64,000 nucleotides of DNA from Thioclava sp. SK-1 (GCF_001705665.1 NZ_MDHA01000069.1:186001-250000), one strand, 5' to 3'. Positions 16,808-27,883 are shown, counted from the stretch's first letter. Notes: generated from the letters alone by a model not told the origin. A program made the numbers and translations.

Positions 16808-16836
16808 TTGACAGATCGCCGTGATTACACGATATA
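16808..16836 (+). promoter_or_regulatory. Sigma-70 type promoter of rplU-rpmA
   Basis: TTGACA at 16808-16813, a 17-base spacer, then GATATA at 16831-16836. This is a near-consensus housekeeping promoter pointing at rplU, with transcription expected near 16843-16845 and a leader of about 140 bases. Confidence 0.7.
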
Positions 16837-16843
16837 GCCACCA

Positions 16844-16869
16844 ACCGGCGAAGGGATTCTTTCGCCGGT
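16844..16869 (+). promoter_or_regulatory. Stem-loop at the predicted 5' end of the rplU leader
   Basis: ACCGGCGAA pairs perfectly with TTCGCCGGT, followed by GACTTATTTTT. By shape it is a terminator, and it could end transcripts from the histidine kinase gene. As it also begins almost exactly at the predicted start of the rplU message, it could protect or attenuate that leader. The rest of the leader (16870-16982) has further small GC-rich hairpins. Confidence 0.5.
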
Positions 16870-16982
16870 GACTTATTTTTCACACACGCCCTGACACGGG
16901 CGCGCTGTTCGAAGGCGGGGAGCTCCCCACAAACACCCGAAGACGGGGGCCATAGAATGCGGAAGACAAAAAGGACGACCCT

Positions 16983-17366
16983 ATGTTTGCGGTCCTCAAG
17001 ACTGGCGGCAAGCAGTATAAAGTTCAGGCAGGCGATGTTCTGCGCGTTGAGCTTTTGGATGCTGCTGCTGGCGAAACAGTTCAGTTCAATGACATTCTGA
17101 TGGTTGGCGGTGAAACGCTTACCGTTGGCGCGCCGCTCGTGGCAGGTGCTGCTGTTCAGGCAGAAGTCATCGACAACATCAAAGCTGACAAAGTGATCAC
17201 GTATCATAAGCGTCGTCGTAAGCACTCGTCGCAGCGGACCCGTGGTCACCGTCAAAAACTGACGCTGCTGCGCGTCACCAACATTGTCGCTTCGGGCGCA
17301 GATGCTTCGGTTAAAGAAGCTGTCGGCACCGCAGTCGCGCGCCGCGCGGCGCACGCAGCGCAATAA
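16983..17366 (+). CDS. rplU: 50S ribosomal protein L21
   Basis: The 127-residue protein begins MFAVLKTGGKQYKV, the invariant L21 start, and carries the HKRRRKHSSQRTRGHRQ RNA-binding stretch at about residues 75-91. It binds 23S rRNA in the large subunit. An AAGGACG ribosome binding site precedes the ATG. The C-terminal Ala/Arg-rich extension (about 25 residues) is common in alphaproteobacteria. It is followed 18 bases later by rpmA in the usual operon, with obgE further downstream. Confidence 0.98.
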   Translation: MFAVLKTGGKQYKVQAGDVLRVELLDAAAGETVQFNDILMVGGETLTVGAPLVAGAAVQAEVIDNIKADKVITYHKRRRKHSSQRTRGHRQKLTLLRVTNIVASGADASVKEAVGTAVARRAAHAAQ

Positions 17367-17384
17367 ACAGGGGAGACACCACCC

Positions 17385-17654
17385 ATGGCACATAAAAAAG
17401 CAGGCGGTTCATCCCGTAACGGTCGCGACTCCGCTGGTCGTCGTCTTGGCGTTAAACTGTATGGCGGTCAGGCCGCTATTCCGGGCAACATCATCGTTCG
17501 TCAGCGCGGCACGAAAGTGTACGCAGGCGAGAACGTTATGATGGGCAAAGACCACACACTGTTCGCAGTTGCGAATGGTCGCGTCACATTCTCGAAGGGC
17601 CTGAAAGGGCGCACCTTCGTTTCGGTTCTTCCGGCAGCGGAAGCGGCCGAATAA
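17385..17654 (+). CDS. rpmA: 50S ribosomal protein L27
   Basis: The 89-residue protein begins [16 protein letters not shown], whose basic N-terminal arm reaches the peptidyl transferase centre. It contains the conserved GVKLYGGQ and [11 protein letters not shown] stretches. GGGGAG precedes the ATG. It is cotranscribed with rplU and followed by a strong terminator, so the downstream acetyltransferases and obgE need their own promoters. Confidence 0.98.
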   Translation: MAHKKAGGSSRNGRDSAGRRLGVKLYGGQAAIPGNIIVRQRGTKVYAGENVMMGKDHTLFAVANGRVTFSKGLKGRTFVSVLPAAEAAE

Positions 17655-17681
17655 GCCGACCCACCCGGGACATAAAATTTG

Positions 17682-17705
17682 GGGGATCGGCCAAGGCCGG
17701 TCCCC
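17682..17705 (+). terminator. Rho-independent terminator of rplU-rpmA
   Basis: GGGGATCGGCC and GGCCGGTCCCC form a near-perfect stem with a two-base loop, followed by TTTGT, 27 bases after the rpmA stop. Confidence 0.9.
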
Positions 17706-17813
17706 TTTGTCGTTTGTGGTGCCAAAGGTGCGCTGTGGCTTGGAGGAGAAGTCCCCAGCATGCCGCAATCATAACAAGACCGCATCCTTGCGACTGCCCG
17801 TTTTGCGTGCATT

Positions 17814-17828
17814 TTAATCTTAGTTTAA
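17814..17828 (+). promoter_or_regulatory. CtrA-like site TTAA-N7-TTAA
   Basis: A perfect TTAA-N7-TTAA lies 76 bases upstream of the first acetyltransferase gene and after the rpmA terminator. It matches the core of the CtrA box known from alphaproteobacteria. The trailing C of the full consensus is absent. Confidence 0.45.
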
Positions 17829-17903
17829 TATCGGCAGTTTATCTGCCCAACCTGCCGGCTCCAAAAGAGAAAATGAAGCCGAACGTGTCGAGGAGGACGC
17901 GAT

Positions 17904-18443
17904 ATGTTTCAGGAACCGATTTCGACGCAACCCGTCATTGAAGCTGAACGGTTCGTGCTGCGCCCGCTACGGCGGTCTGACGCGGGATTGATTGCGCTGT
18001 ATAGCAGTGACAAACGCGTGGCCGTTGGCACGCGCGCCATTCCACACCCGTTGCCACCAGGCACCACAGAATCCTATATCGCGCGCGCTATGTCTGGGTC
18101 CACCCGCGAAGATGTCTGGGCCTTGGACGGGTCGGCGCATGGCCTTGCAGAAGTATTGGGCGTTATCTCATTGGAACGGCTGGACGATGATCAATCCGAA
18201 ATTGGCTTTTGGCTGGGGGCTGGGTTTTGGAATGCCGGCTTTGCCTCCGAAGCCGTGCAAGCCATCGTCGCAGCTAATCCCCATAATGCCCGCACATTGT
18301 TTGCAGAGGTTTTTCAGGACAATCCCGGCTCTGCCCGGGTGCTAAGCAATGCCGATTTTGAATATCTGGGTGATGCAGAAAGCTGGTCCTTGGCCCGCGG
18401 CAGCCATGTTGCCACATGGACCTATTTGCGGAAAATGAGCTGA
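17904..18443 (+). CDS. GNAT family N-acetyltransferase (RimJ/RimL type)
   Basis: The 179-residue protein follows the RimJ/RimL pattern: an N-terminal TERFVLRPL-like strand (residues 13-22, EAERFVLRPLRRSDA), a central IGFWLGAGFWNAGFASEAV with the acetyl-CoA loop, and a C-terminal NPGSARVLSNADFEYLGD. It should transfer acetyl from acetyl-CoA to an amine, perhaps a protein N-terminus; the substrate is unknown. A strong GAGGAGG precedes the ATG. Its stop overlaps the start of the next GNAT gene (TGATG), so the two are translationally coupled, and both lie upstream of obgE. Confidence 0.88.
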   Translation: MFQEPISTQPVIEAERFVLRPLRRSDAGLIALYSSDKRVAVGTRAIPHPLPPGTTESYIARAMSGSTREDVWALDGSAHGLAEVLGVISLERLDDDQSEIGFWLGAGFWNAGFASEAVQAIVAANPHNARTLFAEVFQDNPGSARVLSNADFEYLGDAESWSLARGSHVATWTYLRKMS

Positions 18444-18958
18444 TGACACTGGGCCGCGCCTATATGAACACGGCGCGGTTACAGCTGCGTCCACCAGCAC
18501 AAAGCGATATTCCGCATCTGGCGGAAATTTTGAACGATTTCAGAATTTCTGGCTGGCTGGGGAATGTGCCCTACCCCTATGGGCGTAAAGATGCCGAGCA
18601 GTTCATTGTCACAAATGAGAAAAATTCCGGTCAGGTCTGGATGATCCATGACACTGCAGGATTGATTGGTATGGTCGGTACTGTCGGGGAATTGGGCTAT
18701 TGGCTGGCACCGCGCGCCTGGAAACATGACTATGCGTCAGAGGCGGCGCAGGCTGCAACACAGGCCTATTTTGCCGCTCCAGACGCACATGATCTGCGGG
18801 CGGGATATTTCACCGGCAACACTCGATCTGCCAGTGTCTTACACCGGTTAGGCTTTGAACATGTGCAGACAAACCGTAAATATTGCCGCGCGCGCGGCGA
18901 GCATCTTTTGCATGAGGCAATGCTGCTGACGCATGATCGCTGGGCTACGCGCCACTGA
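18443..18958 (+). CDS. Second GNAT family N-acetyltransferase
   Basis: The 171-residue protein is a paralogue-like partner of the preceding gene, with TARLQLRPPAQSDIPHL near the N-terminus, LGYWLAPRAWKHDYASEAA in the acetyl-CoA region and GNTRSASVLHRLGFEHV near the end. The ATG at 18443 shares its first base with the previous stop. In-frame starts further upstream would overlap the upstream gene and are not needed. The two GNATs differ enough in sequence to suggest different substrates. The gene order GNAT-GNAT-obgE-proB recurs, as I recall, in related genomes. Confidence 0.88.
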   Translation: MTLGRAYMNTARLQLRPPAQSDIPHLAEILNDFRISGWLGNVPYPYGRKDAEQFIVTNEKNSGQVWMIHDTAGLIGMVGTVGELGYWLAPRAWKHDYASEAAQAATQAYFAAPDAHDLRAGYFTGNTRSASVLHRLGFEHVQTNRKYCRARGEHLLHEAMLLTHDRWATRH

Positions 18959-19071
18959 CCGTCAGATTGCCTTGAAATATTGGACCGTCGCCGGGGATAG
19001 CCCCCACTTCGGCCCTTGATACCATAGCAAATGCGGCGTATCTCGACGCCTTGGCAACGAAAGGTCCCTGA

Positions 19072-21209
<2,138 letters not shown>

Positions 21210-21242
21210 CAGGCCCACGGTTCTGGATATTGGGGGCTGGTG

Positions 21243-22631
21243 TTAGATCCAGTCCCTGCTCCAAAAGCGGTGCATCATCAGCGCGCCTGCCACCGCAAGA
21301 CCCGCCGCCAAGCCCAGCCACAGCCCAACCCCGCCCAGACCAAGCGGGAAAGCCAACACATAGCTGGCAGGTATCCCCACAATCCAATAGCTTGTGACCG
21401 CGTAGATCATTGGCACGCGTGTATCTTGCACACCACGCAGCAGCCCCAGCGCCATAACCTGCGCCGCATCAAACAGCTGGAACAGCGCCGCGACCATTAA
21501 GAATTTCACGCCAAGATCAATCAGCTCGGCCGCTTTGGGATCACGGCTATCCACGAATAAAGCCACCAATGGCGTGGGCATCGCAATGAAGGCCGTAACC
21601 GTGATTACACCGGCCAACAACGACAGCGCAATCGCGACGACCGCACCGCGGCGCAACCGCAGCAGATCCTTCGCGCCATGCGCCCGGCCCGCGCGCACAG
21701 TCGCCGCCTGTGACAATCCGGAATGCAGCATGAATACCATCGACGCCAGTTCCAGCGCGATACCATGCGCCGCCAGCTCAACCGCGCCGATCCACCCCAT
21801 CATCAAAGCCGAAGCCTGAAACAACCCGCCCTCTGATACCGATGTCAGGCCAATAGGCAGGCCCATTTTTGCGACATCCACAAAGGCCTCTGGATCGGGG
21901 CGCCAAAAGTTTTGAAACAATGCGACATGACGCAGGCTGGGCCCATAGCCGGCATAAAGGCACAGCGCGACACAGGTCAGGATCTGCACAGACAACGATG
22001 CAACCGCCGCCCCTTGCAGCCCCATTTCAGGCGCGCCTAAATTGCCAAAGATCAAAACCCAGTTAAAACCAACATTCACCACAACCCCGGCCAATGTGAC
22101 CCACAACACAACCTGCGTGCGTTCTTGGGCCGATAAATAGCCGCGCAAAACCGCCGTGATCAGCGCCGGAAACATCCCCCATCCCGCGACACGCAGATAG
22201 GTTTCGACCATGTGCGACAGCGCGTCCTCTTGGCCCAACAGCCGCAGGATCGGCCCTGAAAACCATAAGATTGGCATCACCGCAACGGAGTAGATCAGCG
22301 AAAGCCACAGCGCCATACGCGTATCGCGCCGTGCCTGGGTTTCATCGCCAGATCCAAGCGCGGTGGCCACCCGGCCAATCACCGCATAGGCAAAGCCAGA
22401 GCCAAAGATGAACAAAATGAAGAAGGTCGATGCCGCCAGAACCACTGCTGCCAGCTGTGGCACGCCATACCAACCCAGCATGATCGTATCGGTCACATGC
22501 AGACCCATCTGCGCCATATTGGAGCCGATCAACGGCAGCCCAAGCGCCAAAATCGCCCAGAAATGCTGGACGATCGTGGCGGGTGGTTGCGGCCCGGAAC
22601 CGGGTGATGCGAAAGGGGCGGTATGCGTCAT
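21243..22631 (-). CDS. MATE family multidrug efflux transporter (NorM type)
   Basis: The 462-residue protein has twelve hydrophobic segments in two similar halves, each with a MATE signature (LGLPLIGSNMAQMGLHVTDTIMLG near residue 30; MGLPIGLTSVSEGGLFQ near 255). MATE pumps expel cationic drugs or metabolites in exchange for Na+ or H+ across the inner membrane. It is convergent with proB, 33 bases apart. The ATG at 22631 lacks a strong ribosome binding site, but homology begins shortly after. Confidence 0.92.
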   Translation of the reverse strand: MTHTAPFASPGSGPQPPATIVQHFWAILALGLPLIGSNMAQMGLHVTDTIMLGWYGVPQLAAVVLAASTFFILFIFGSGFAYAVIGRVATALGSGDETQARRDTRMALWLSLIYSVAVMPILWFSGPILRLLGQEDALSHMVETYLRVAGWGMFPALITAVLRGYLSAQERTQVVLWVTLAGVVVNVGFNWVLIFGNLGAPEMGLQGAAVASLSVQILTCVALCLYAGYGPSLRHVALFQNFWRPDPEAFVDVAKMGLPIGLTSVSEGGLFQASALMMGWIGAVELAAHGIALELASMVFMLHSGLSQAATVRAGRAHGAKDLLRLRRGAVVAIALSLLAGVITVTAFIAMPTPLVALFVDSRDPKAAELIDLGVKFLMVAALFQLFDAAQVMALGLLRGVQDTRVPMIYAVTSYWIVGIPASYVLAFPLGLGGVGLWLGLAAGLAVAGALMMHRFWSRDWI

Positions 22632-22672
22632 CGCGCGACGCTAACCGTTTGGTAAAAAAAGATCCAGACAGG

Positions 22673-23266
22673 TTATACGTCGTCAATCTTTTTGCGGCCC
22701 GTAACCATCGGGCGCACCAAATCCTCGCGCTTCCAAAATGCGTAGAATAAGATCGCAGCAACATGGGCGATCACCACAATCAGAATCAACGTCGCAACGG
22801 CTTCGTGGATATCCAATGCCGTGACAGAGGCCTCATACCCCACATATTGCGCCCAAGGACCGATATTGATGAAATCATCCGGGTCGGAGGTCAGCCCGGT
22901 CAGCACCTGCACCGATAACAGCAGCAGCATGATCAGAACCATCCACCCGCCTAATGGATTATGGCCATACCAATTCGAAGGCCTGCGCGCGAACATATGA
23001 CTGACATAGCCCACCACCGCTGCCGGGCCCTGCAAAAATTGTGAGAAGCGCGCCGTTTTGGGTCCGACCAAACCCCAAATCCAGCGGAACACCAACAAAC
23101 CGCCCACAATGTACCCGGCCCAGAAATGCAATGTCATGACATCAGGCCCCCATTGGCCCAATCCCCACGCGCTGCAGACGAACACGACCAGCGACCAATG
23201 AAAAATCCGCAGCAACGGGTCCCATAATCTGATGGTTTTAGCGGGCTTGGCGGTAGAATCCGTCAT
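22673..23266 (-). CDS. Cytochrome b561-family di-heme membrane protein
   Basis: The 197-residue protein has four membrane helices with the His ligands expected of Ni/Fe-hydrogenase-type cytochrome b/b561: FHWSLV at about residue 20, LHFWAGYIVGG at about 45, DIHEAVATL at about 152 and IAHVAAILFYAF at about 166. It would pass electrons between the quinone pool and a periplasmic partner; proteins like this often serve a c-type cytochrome or detoxify superoxide. No partner gene is adjacent. ATG 23266 is preceded by AAAGGA; the in-frame start at 23302 is less likely. Confidence 0.87.
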   Translation of the reverse strand: MTDSTAKPAKTIRLWDPLLRIFHWSLVVFVCSAWGLGQWGPDVMTLHFWAGYIVGGLLVFRWIWGLVGPKTARFSQFLQGPAAVVGYVSHMFARRPSNWYGHNPLGGWMVLIMLLLLSVQVLTGLTSDPDDFINIGPWAQYVGYEASVTALDIHEAVATLILIVVIAHVAAILFYAFWKREDLVRPMVTGRKKIDDV

Positions 23267-23351
23267 TGAAAGTCCTTTTGGGTAAATACCGTCTCGACAC
23301 AATGCTATGGGTGGGTCCGCATGTCACTTGACATATTCTTGAGTGAATCGC

Positions 23352-23951
23352 TCAGCGATTGGGCTTACGCACCACGAAATCAATCAACGCAGCCGTACCG
23401 CAATGGCCCGTCCCTTCAGACAGGTCATGGTCGTAATCCGCCTGATGCAAGACCTGCCAACGCGGAAATGCGCTGCGCAAAAGCGGCAGATCATAAAGCT
23501 GCGAAACGTCCTTTGGTCCGCCGGACGTATAGCGCAGCTGGCGCCGGGCAAAACCGTGGATCAATGCCACGCCCCCGGGGCAAAGCGCACGCCCGATACC
23601 ATCAAAAATGTCTTCACGAAATGCCACATCCGCAAATTGCGCAAAGCACAGCAAGACCACATCAAAACGTGCCTCCGGCCAATCCCAACCACGCAGGTCT
23701 GCATCAATCAACGTCACATCGACGCCGCGCGCGCGGGCCAGCTCTCGCGCCTTGGCGCGTGCATGTTTAGAAGGCTCCAGCGCAGTCACCTTGGCCCCCG
23801 ATTGCGCCAGAAAGGTCGCATTGCGCCCCTCGCCCTCCGCCACCGTCAAAACCTTCGCCATTTCAGGGAGATGAACGACCTGCTTGCGTAGAAACTCTGC
23901 GGGCTCTGTGCCAAAAATATAGTCTTGCGTGGCGAAGCGATCGTCCCACAT
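23352..23951 (-). CDS. SAM-dependent methyltransferase (class I, TehB-like)
   Basis: The 199-residue protein starts WDDRFATQDYIFGTEPAEFL and has motif I as VLTVAEGEGRNATFLA (about residues 34-49), ALEPSK as motif II and FDVVLLCFAQF as motif IV. This combination is typical of TehB/tellurite-resistance-like small-molecule methyltransferases. The methyl acceptor is unknown. GGAG lies nine bases before ATG 23951. An in-frame upstream extension to 24053 has no matching homology. Confidence 0.85.
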   Translation of the reverse strand: MWDDRFATQDYIFGTEPAEFLRKQVVHLPEMAKVLTVAEGEGRNATFLAQSGAKVTALEPSKHARAKARELARARGVDVTLIDADLRGWDWPEARFDVVLLCFAQFADVAFREDIFDGIGRALCPGGVALIHGFARRQLRYTSGGPKDVSQLYDLPLLRSAFPRWQVLHQADYDHDLSEGTGHCGTAALIDFVVRKPNR

Positions 23952-24284
23952 CCGGTGCTCTCCTTTGCGAATAGAAATCACATGGGCAGGCGGGCGTCGT
24001 TGGGCAAGCGTGGTTAACATCCCCTCACGCGAATGCGACCTTATTTTCATCACATGCCTAAAATTTAACCTAATGCGGAGCCGCTTCGCCTTTATAAATC
24101 AATCTTTTGGGGCGACCCCGTGAAACAAAGGCATTGTTTGGGGGCGGCACCCGCCATATCGGCACGAAATGCCCGCAATCCTGCGCGATGCGCTTTATCC
24201 ACACGCAATCTGCTGTGCCATGTTGCCCCGGCACCCCAAGCTGCTGTATCTCTTGCACCCAATCCATCAAGAGAGACGAGCAGC
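23952..24284. other. Divergent intergenic region of 333 bases between methyltransferase and parE
   Basis: The left part (24030-24100) is AT-rich and should hold promoters for both divergent genes. A perfect DnaA-box match TTATCCACA is at 24195-24203. The parE reading frame stays open back to 24120, but that part has no topoisomerase homology and no ribosome binding site. I see no other gene here. Confidence 0.5.
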
Positions 24285-26246
24285 ATGTCCGACGATCTTC
24301 TGTCCACCACCCAGTCCGAATCCGATTATGACGCCTCGTCAATTGAGGTGCTTGAAGGGCTGGAACCGGTGCGCAAACGACCGGGCATGTATATTGGCGG
24401 CACGGATGAACGTGCCTTGCACCATATGGTTGCGGAAATCCTTGATAACTCTATGGATGAGGCCGTTGCAGGCCATGCCAGCCGGATCGAAGTCGAGCTG
24501 AACGCCGATTACTCTGTCACCATTCGTGACAACGGACGCGGCATCCCGATCGATGACCACCCGAAATTCCCCGGCAAATCCGCGCTGGAGGTGATTCTAT
24601 GCACCTTGCATGCGGGTGGAAAATTCTCGGGTGATGCCTATGCAACATCGGGCGGGCTGCACGGGGTGGGCGCCTCTGTTGTCAACGCGCTGTCGGATCT
24701 GATGATCGTGCAGGTGGCAAAAAATAAAGAGCTATTTGAACAACGCTTTTCGCGCGGCGTTCCCGAAGGGCCGGTGCAAAAAATTGGCGCAGCCCCCAAC
24801 CGTCGCGGCACGCAGGTCACGTTCCACGCGGATGAGCAGATCTTTGGCCATCACCGGTTTAAACCCGCCCGAATGATGAAAATGGTCCGTTCTAAGGCCT
24901 ATCTGTTTTCAGGTGTTGAAATCCGCTGGAAATCCGCGATTGATGACGGCGAAACCCCGGTAGAGGCGGTCTTCCATTTCCCGGGCGGTTTGGCCGATTA
25001 TCTGGTCGAAACCCTTGGCAAAGCAATGACCTACTCCGAGCGCCCCTTCGCCGGGAAAGTCGATTTTCGTGAAAAATTTCAGGTGCCGGGATCGGTGGAA
25101 TGGGCCATCAACTGGACCCCGTCGCGTGACGGATTCATCCAATCCTATTGTAACACCGTTCCAACACCAGAGGGCGGCACCCATGAAAGCGGGTTCTGGG
25201 CAGCCATATTAAAGGGTATCCGAGCCTATGGCGAATTGTCCAACGTCAAGAAAGCGTCGAATATCACCCGTGATGACCTGATCACCGGCGGCTGTGCCCT
25301 GGTGTCATGTTTCATTCGGGAGCCAGAGTTCGTTGGCCAGACCAAAGATCGTTTGGCCACGGTTGAGGCACAGCGACTGGTCGAAAACGCCGTGCGCGAT
25401 CATTTCGACAACTGGCTGGCATCTGACACGAAATCGGCCGGCGCGATTTTGGATTTCCTCATCTTGCGCGCGGATGAGCGGATGAAACGCCGGCAGGAAA
25501 AGGAAACCGCCCGAAAATCCGCCACCAAGAAGCTGCGCCTGCCGGGCAAGCTGACCGATTGCACCGCAAAGAACCGCGCCAATACTGAGCTGTTCATTGT
25601 GGAAGGGGATTCCGCAGGTGGCTCGGCCAAGGGTGCGCGGTTCCGCGAAACACAGGCGCTGTTGCCGCTAAAAGGCAAAATCTTGAACGTGCTTGGTGCG
25701 GCCTCATCGAAATTGGGGTCGAACCAAGAGATCAACGACCTGTGCGAGGCCCTGGGCGTTGGCCTTGGCACCCGTTTCAATGTCGAAGATCTGCGCTATG
25801 ATAAGATCATCATCATGACCGATGCTGATGTGGACGGTGCACATATCGCATCGCTGTTGATGACATTTTTCTTCACGCAGATGCGCCCCCTGATCGATCA
25901 GGGGCATCTGTATCTGGCCTGTCCACCGCTATATCGCCTGACACAAGGGGCCAAGCGGATGTATGTCTCCGATGATATCGAGAAAGAGAAATGGCTGGCA
26001 AAGGGACTGGGCGGCAAAGGGAAAATCGATGTGCAGCGGTTCAAAGGGCTTGGCGAAATGGATGCTAAAGACCTGAAAGAAACCACGATGGACCCCAAAA
26101 CCCGCAAGCTGATCCGCGTGACAATTCATGATGACACCCCCGGCGAAACCGGCGATCTGGTGGAGCGCCTGATGGGAAAGAAGCCCGAACTGCGCTTTCA
26201 ATATATTACAGAAAACGCGCAATTCGTTGAAGAGCTGGACGTATAA
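24285..26246 (+). CDS. parE: DNA topoisomerase IV subunit B
   Basis: The 653-residue ATPase subunit has the GHKL motifs EILDNSMDEA, DNGRGIPI and GLHGVGASVVNAL. The transducer domain follows, then the TOPRIM domain with EGDSAGGSAKGAR and DADVDGAHI, which bind Mg for DNA cleavage. With ParC it separates linked daughter chromosomes. The start at 24285 matches the usual MSDDLL... N-terminus. The length, and the absence of the long GyrB-type insertion, favour ParE over GyrB. parC is not in the window. Confidence 0.93.
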   Translation: MSDDLLSTTQSESDYDASSIEVLEGLEPVRKRPGMYIGGTDERALHHMVAEILDNSMDEAVAGHASRIEVELNADYSVTIRDNGRGIPIDDHPKFPGKSALEVILCTLHAGGKFSGDAYATSGGLHGVGASVVNALSDLMIVQVAKNKELFEQRFSRGVPEGPVQKIGAAPNRRGTQVTFHADEQIFGHHRFKPARMMKMVRSKAYLFSGVEIRWKSAIDDGETPVEAVFHFPGGLADYLVETLGKAMTYSERPFAGKVDFREKFQVPGSVEWAINWTPSRDGFIQSYCNTVPTPEGGTHESGFWAAILKGIRAYGELSNVKKASNITRDDLITGGCALVSCFIREPEFVGQTKDRLATVEAQRLVENAVRDHFDNWLASDTKSAGAILDFLILRADERMKRRQEKETARKSATKKLRLPGKLTDCTAKNRANTELFIVEGDSAGGSAKGARFRETQALLPLKGKILNVLGAASSKLGSNQEINDLCEALGVGLGTRFNVEDLRYDKIIIMTDADVDGAHIASLLMTFFFTQMRPLIDQGHLYLACPPLYRLTQGAKRMYVSDDIEKEKWLAKGLGGKGKIDVQRFKGLGEMDAKDLKETTMDPKTRKLIRVTIHDDTPGETGDLVERLMGKKPELRFQYITENAQFVEELDV

Positions 26247-26377
26247 ACACCCTTGTGGCTGATGGAATCGTGCGACAGAGCACAGAAGCCTGAGCACCCC
26301 TGCCTGTGTCGCGCCATCGCACATGATGTTAGACGCGGCAAAGGTTTCTCCGTCCTCCACAGTCCGGAAAGGTGACT

Positions 26378-27376
26378 ATGTTCGCGTCGCTTCCCCCAAA
26401 TATTCCGCAAGCTATGCGGTTGTTTTCCTCCGCAATCTGCGCGCTGGCTTTGGCGCAATGGTTTGGGTTTCACAACCCATACTGGGCGGTGATGCCTGTG
26501 TGGGTCGTTAGCCAGCCTGTGCGCGAAGATATGGCCTTGCGCGCCGTGCTGCGGGTGCTGGGAACCCTGGCGGGGGCCGCGATTGGTCTGGCTGCCCTGA
26601 CATGGCTCCACAGCCCCGCGTTGATCGCGCTCGCGGTCGGCCTGACCGTGGCAATTGGTGTTGGGGCTGCCTATAGGATTGGCACGACCTACAGCTACGG
26701 CTTCTTGATGATGGCAATCTCGGTTGGGGTGATCGTCATGCCCTCGGTCGGGCTCGGGGCGGATGGGTTCATTATGGCGGTAGAGCGTCTGTGGTGCACA
26801 TTGATCGGCGTTGTGGCCGTCACGGCGATCAGCTGGATCTTCACGCCTGCGCGCCGCGCACCCGTGCCGCCACGACCACAGCCGCATTCACCGCGACAAA
26901 TGGTTTTGCGCGCCTGCGCCGCCGGTGGCCTGTCGGCCATTGTCACATTTTTGACCGGATGGACATTGGAATTTGCAATGATGACGGCCGCGCTATCGAT
27001 TGTGGTCTTTTCCTCAATTCTTGGCCAGATGCATGATCCGCGCCCCGTTGTGCGCATGCTTTTGCCCGGCGTGGCACTGGGCATTGCTGCAGCCATCACC
27101 TACCGGGCTTTGGCGCAATCAATGGGCGGCGATCCCACGGCCCTATTTGCTATGGCGGTTGCCTTTATCGCAGCGGGTGCTTTACTGCGTGCCCATCCCA
27201 AGACAGCTGCAATTGGGTTAGATGCCAATATGTGTTTCCTGCTTGGGGCAGAGATTGGTGCAGCCGGTCATCCCCTGCTTTTAACAACAATCGGTGCCAC
27301 GACGCTGCTGATCGGCACGGCAACCGCTGCAGCCGTCATGCATCAATTGGCTTCCTTACCCGAACGCGCCGCCTGA
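26378..27376 (+). CDS. FUSC-like aromatic acid exporter family membrane protein
   Basis: The 332-residue protein has two sets of about five membrane helices around a short basic loop at about residues 163-175. The pattern AQWFGFHNPYWAVMPVWVVSQPVREDMALRAVLRVLGT is the FUSC/YccS-type signature (WAxxTxxxVxxP...RxxxRxxGT). Relatives export aromatic acids or other weak acids. It is about half the size of AaeB because the cytoplasmic domain is missing. GGAAAGG lies before ATG 26378. It follows parE on the same strand after 131 bases. Confidence 0.82.
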   Translation: MFASLPPNIPQAMRLFSSAICALALAQWFGFHNPYWAVMPVWVVSQPVREDMALRAVLRVLGTLAGAAIGLAALTWLHSPALIALAVGLTVAIGVGAAYRIGTTYSYGFLMMAISVGVIVMPSVGLGADGFIMAVERLWCTLIGVVAVTAISWIFTPARRAPVPPRPQPHSPRQMVLRACAAGGLSAIVTFLTGWTLEFAMMTAALSIVVFSSILGQMHDPRPVVRMLLPGVALGIAAAITYRALAQSMGGDPTALFAMAVAFIAAGALLRAHPKTAAIGLDANMCFLLGAEIGAAGHPLLLTTIGATTLLIGTATAAAVMHQLASLPERAA

Positions 27377-27445
27377 GACACGCACAGCCCCTTGCAGCGG
27401 CCTGCACCAGGGCCTAGATTTAGAACAAAGGACGAGGAGATCCCC

Positions 27446-27688
27446 ATGGCAATGGAAGCCAGCGACATCGAAGCCCTGATCCGCGCAGAATTCCCCGATG
27501 CGCAGATTTCTATCATCGACACAGCGGGTGACGGAAACCACTGGGCCGGTGAAGTGATCGACGAAGCCTTTCGTGGTAAAAACCGGGTGCAGCAACAGCG
27601 CATGGTCTATGCCGCGCTAAAAGGCGCAATGGACGGGCCGAACGCGCCACTTCATGCACTGGCGCTGACAACAAAGGTGCCGGACTGA
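27446..27688 (+). CDS. BolA/IbaG family protein
   Basis: The 80-residue protein fits BolA: short, with GDGNHWAGEVIDEAF in the middle and RVQQQRMVYAAL following, containing the His and the loop used to share a [2Fe-2S] cluster with monothiol glutaredoxins. GAGGAG precedes ATG 27446. The CGFS glutaredoxin gene lies 195 bases downstream on the same strand, the classical functional partnership in iron-sulfur trafficking and iron sensing. Confidence 0.92.
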   Translation: MAMEASDIEALIRAEFPDAQISIIDTAGDGNHWAGEVIDEAFRGKNRVQQQRMVYAALKGAMDGPNAPLHALALTTKVPD

Positions 27689-27805
27689 CACCGAATGGCC
27701 CATGGGCTGCGGGGCCTGCCTTGGGCCGCGCGACATTGACATCGTGCCATGGCTGTGGCCGTGGCCTTGTGATCACCGACCGAACCGGTCGCATTTCAGA
27801 CGCAT

Positions 27806-27823
27806 CGGCCCCATATCGGGGTC
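27806..27823 (+). terminator. Possible weak terminator between bolA and the glutaredoxin gene
   Basis: GGCCCC pairs with GGGGTC around an ATATC loop; a TTTTT run follows seven bases later. The gap weakens the case, and the hairpin may only stabilise the leader of the glutaredoxin message. Confidence 0.3.
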
Positions 27824-27883
27824 GTCACCGTTTTTCATATATGGGCTTCGCGACACACGCGAAGGCAACAAAGGACCAGCACA

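Noticed and set aside
24120-24284. An N-terminal extension of parE
   Set aside because: The frame is open, but residues before the Met at 24285 lack homology and a ribosome binding site; known ParE proteins begin at the later Met.
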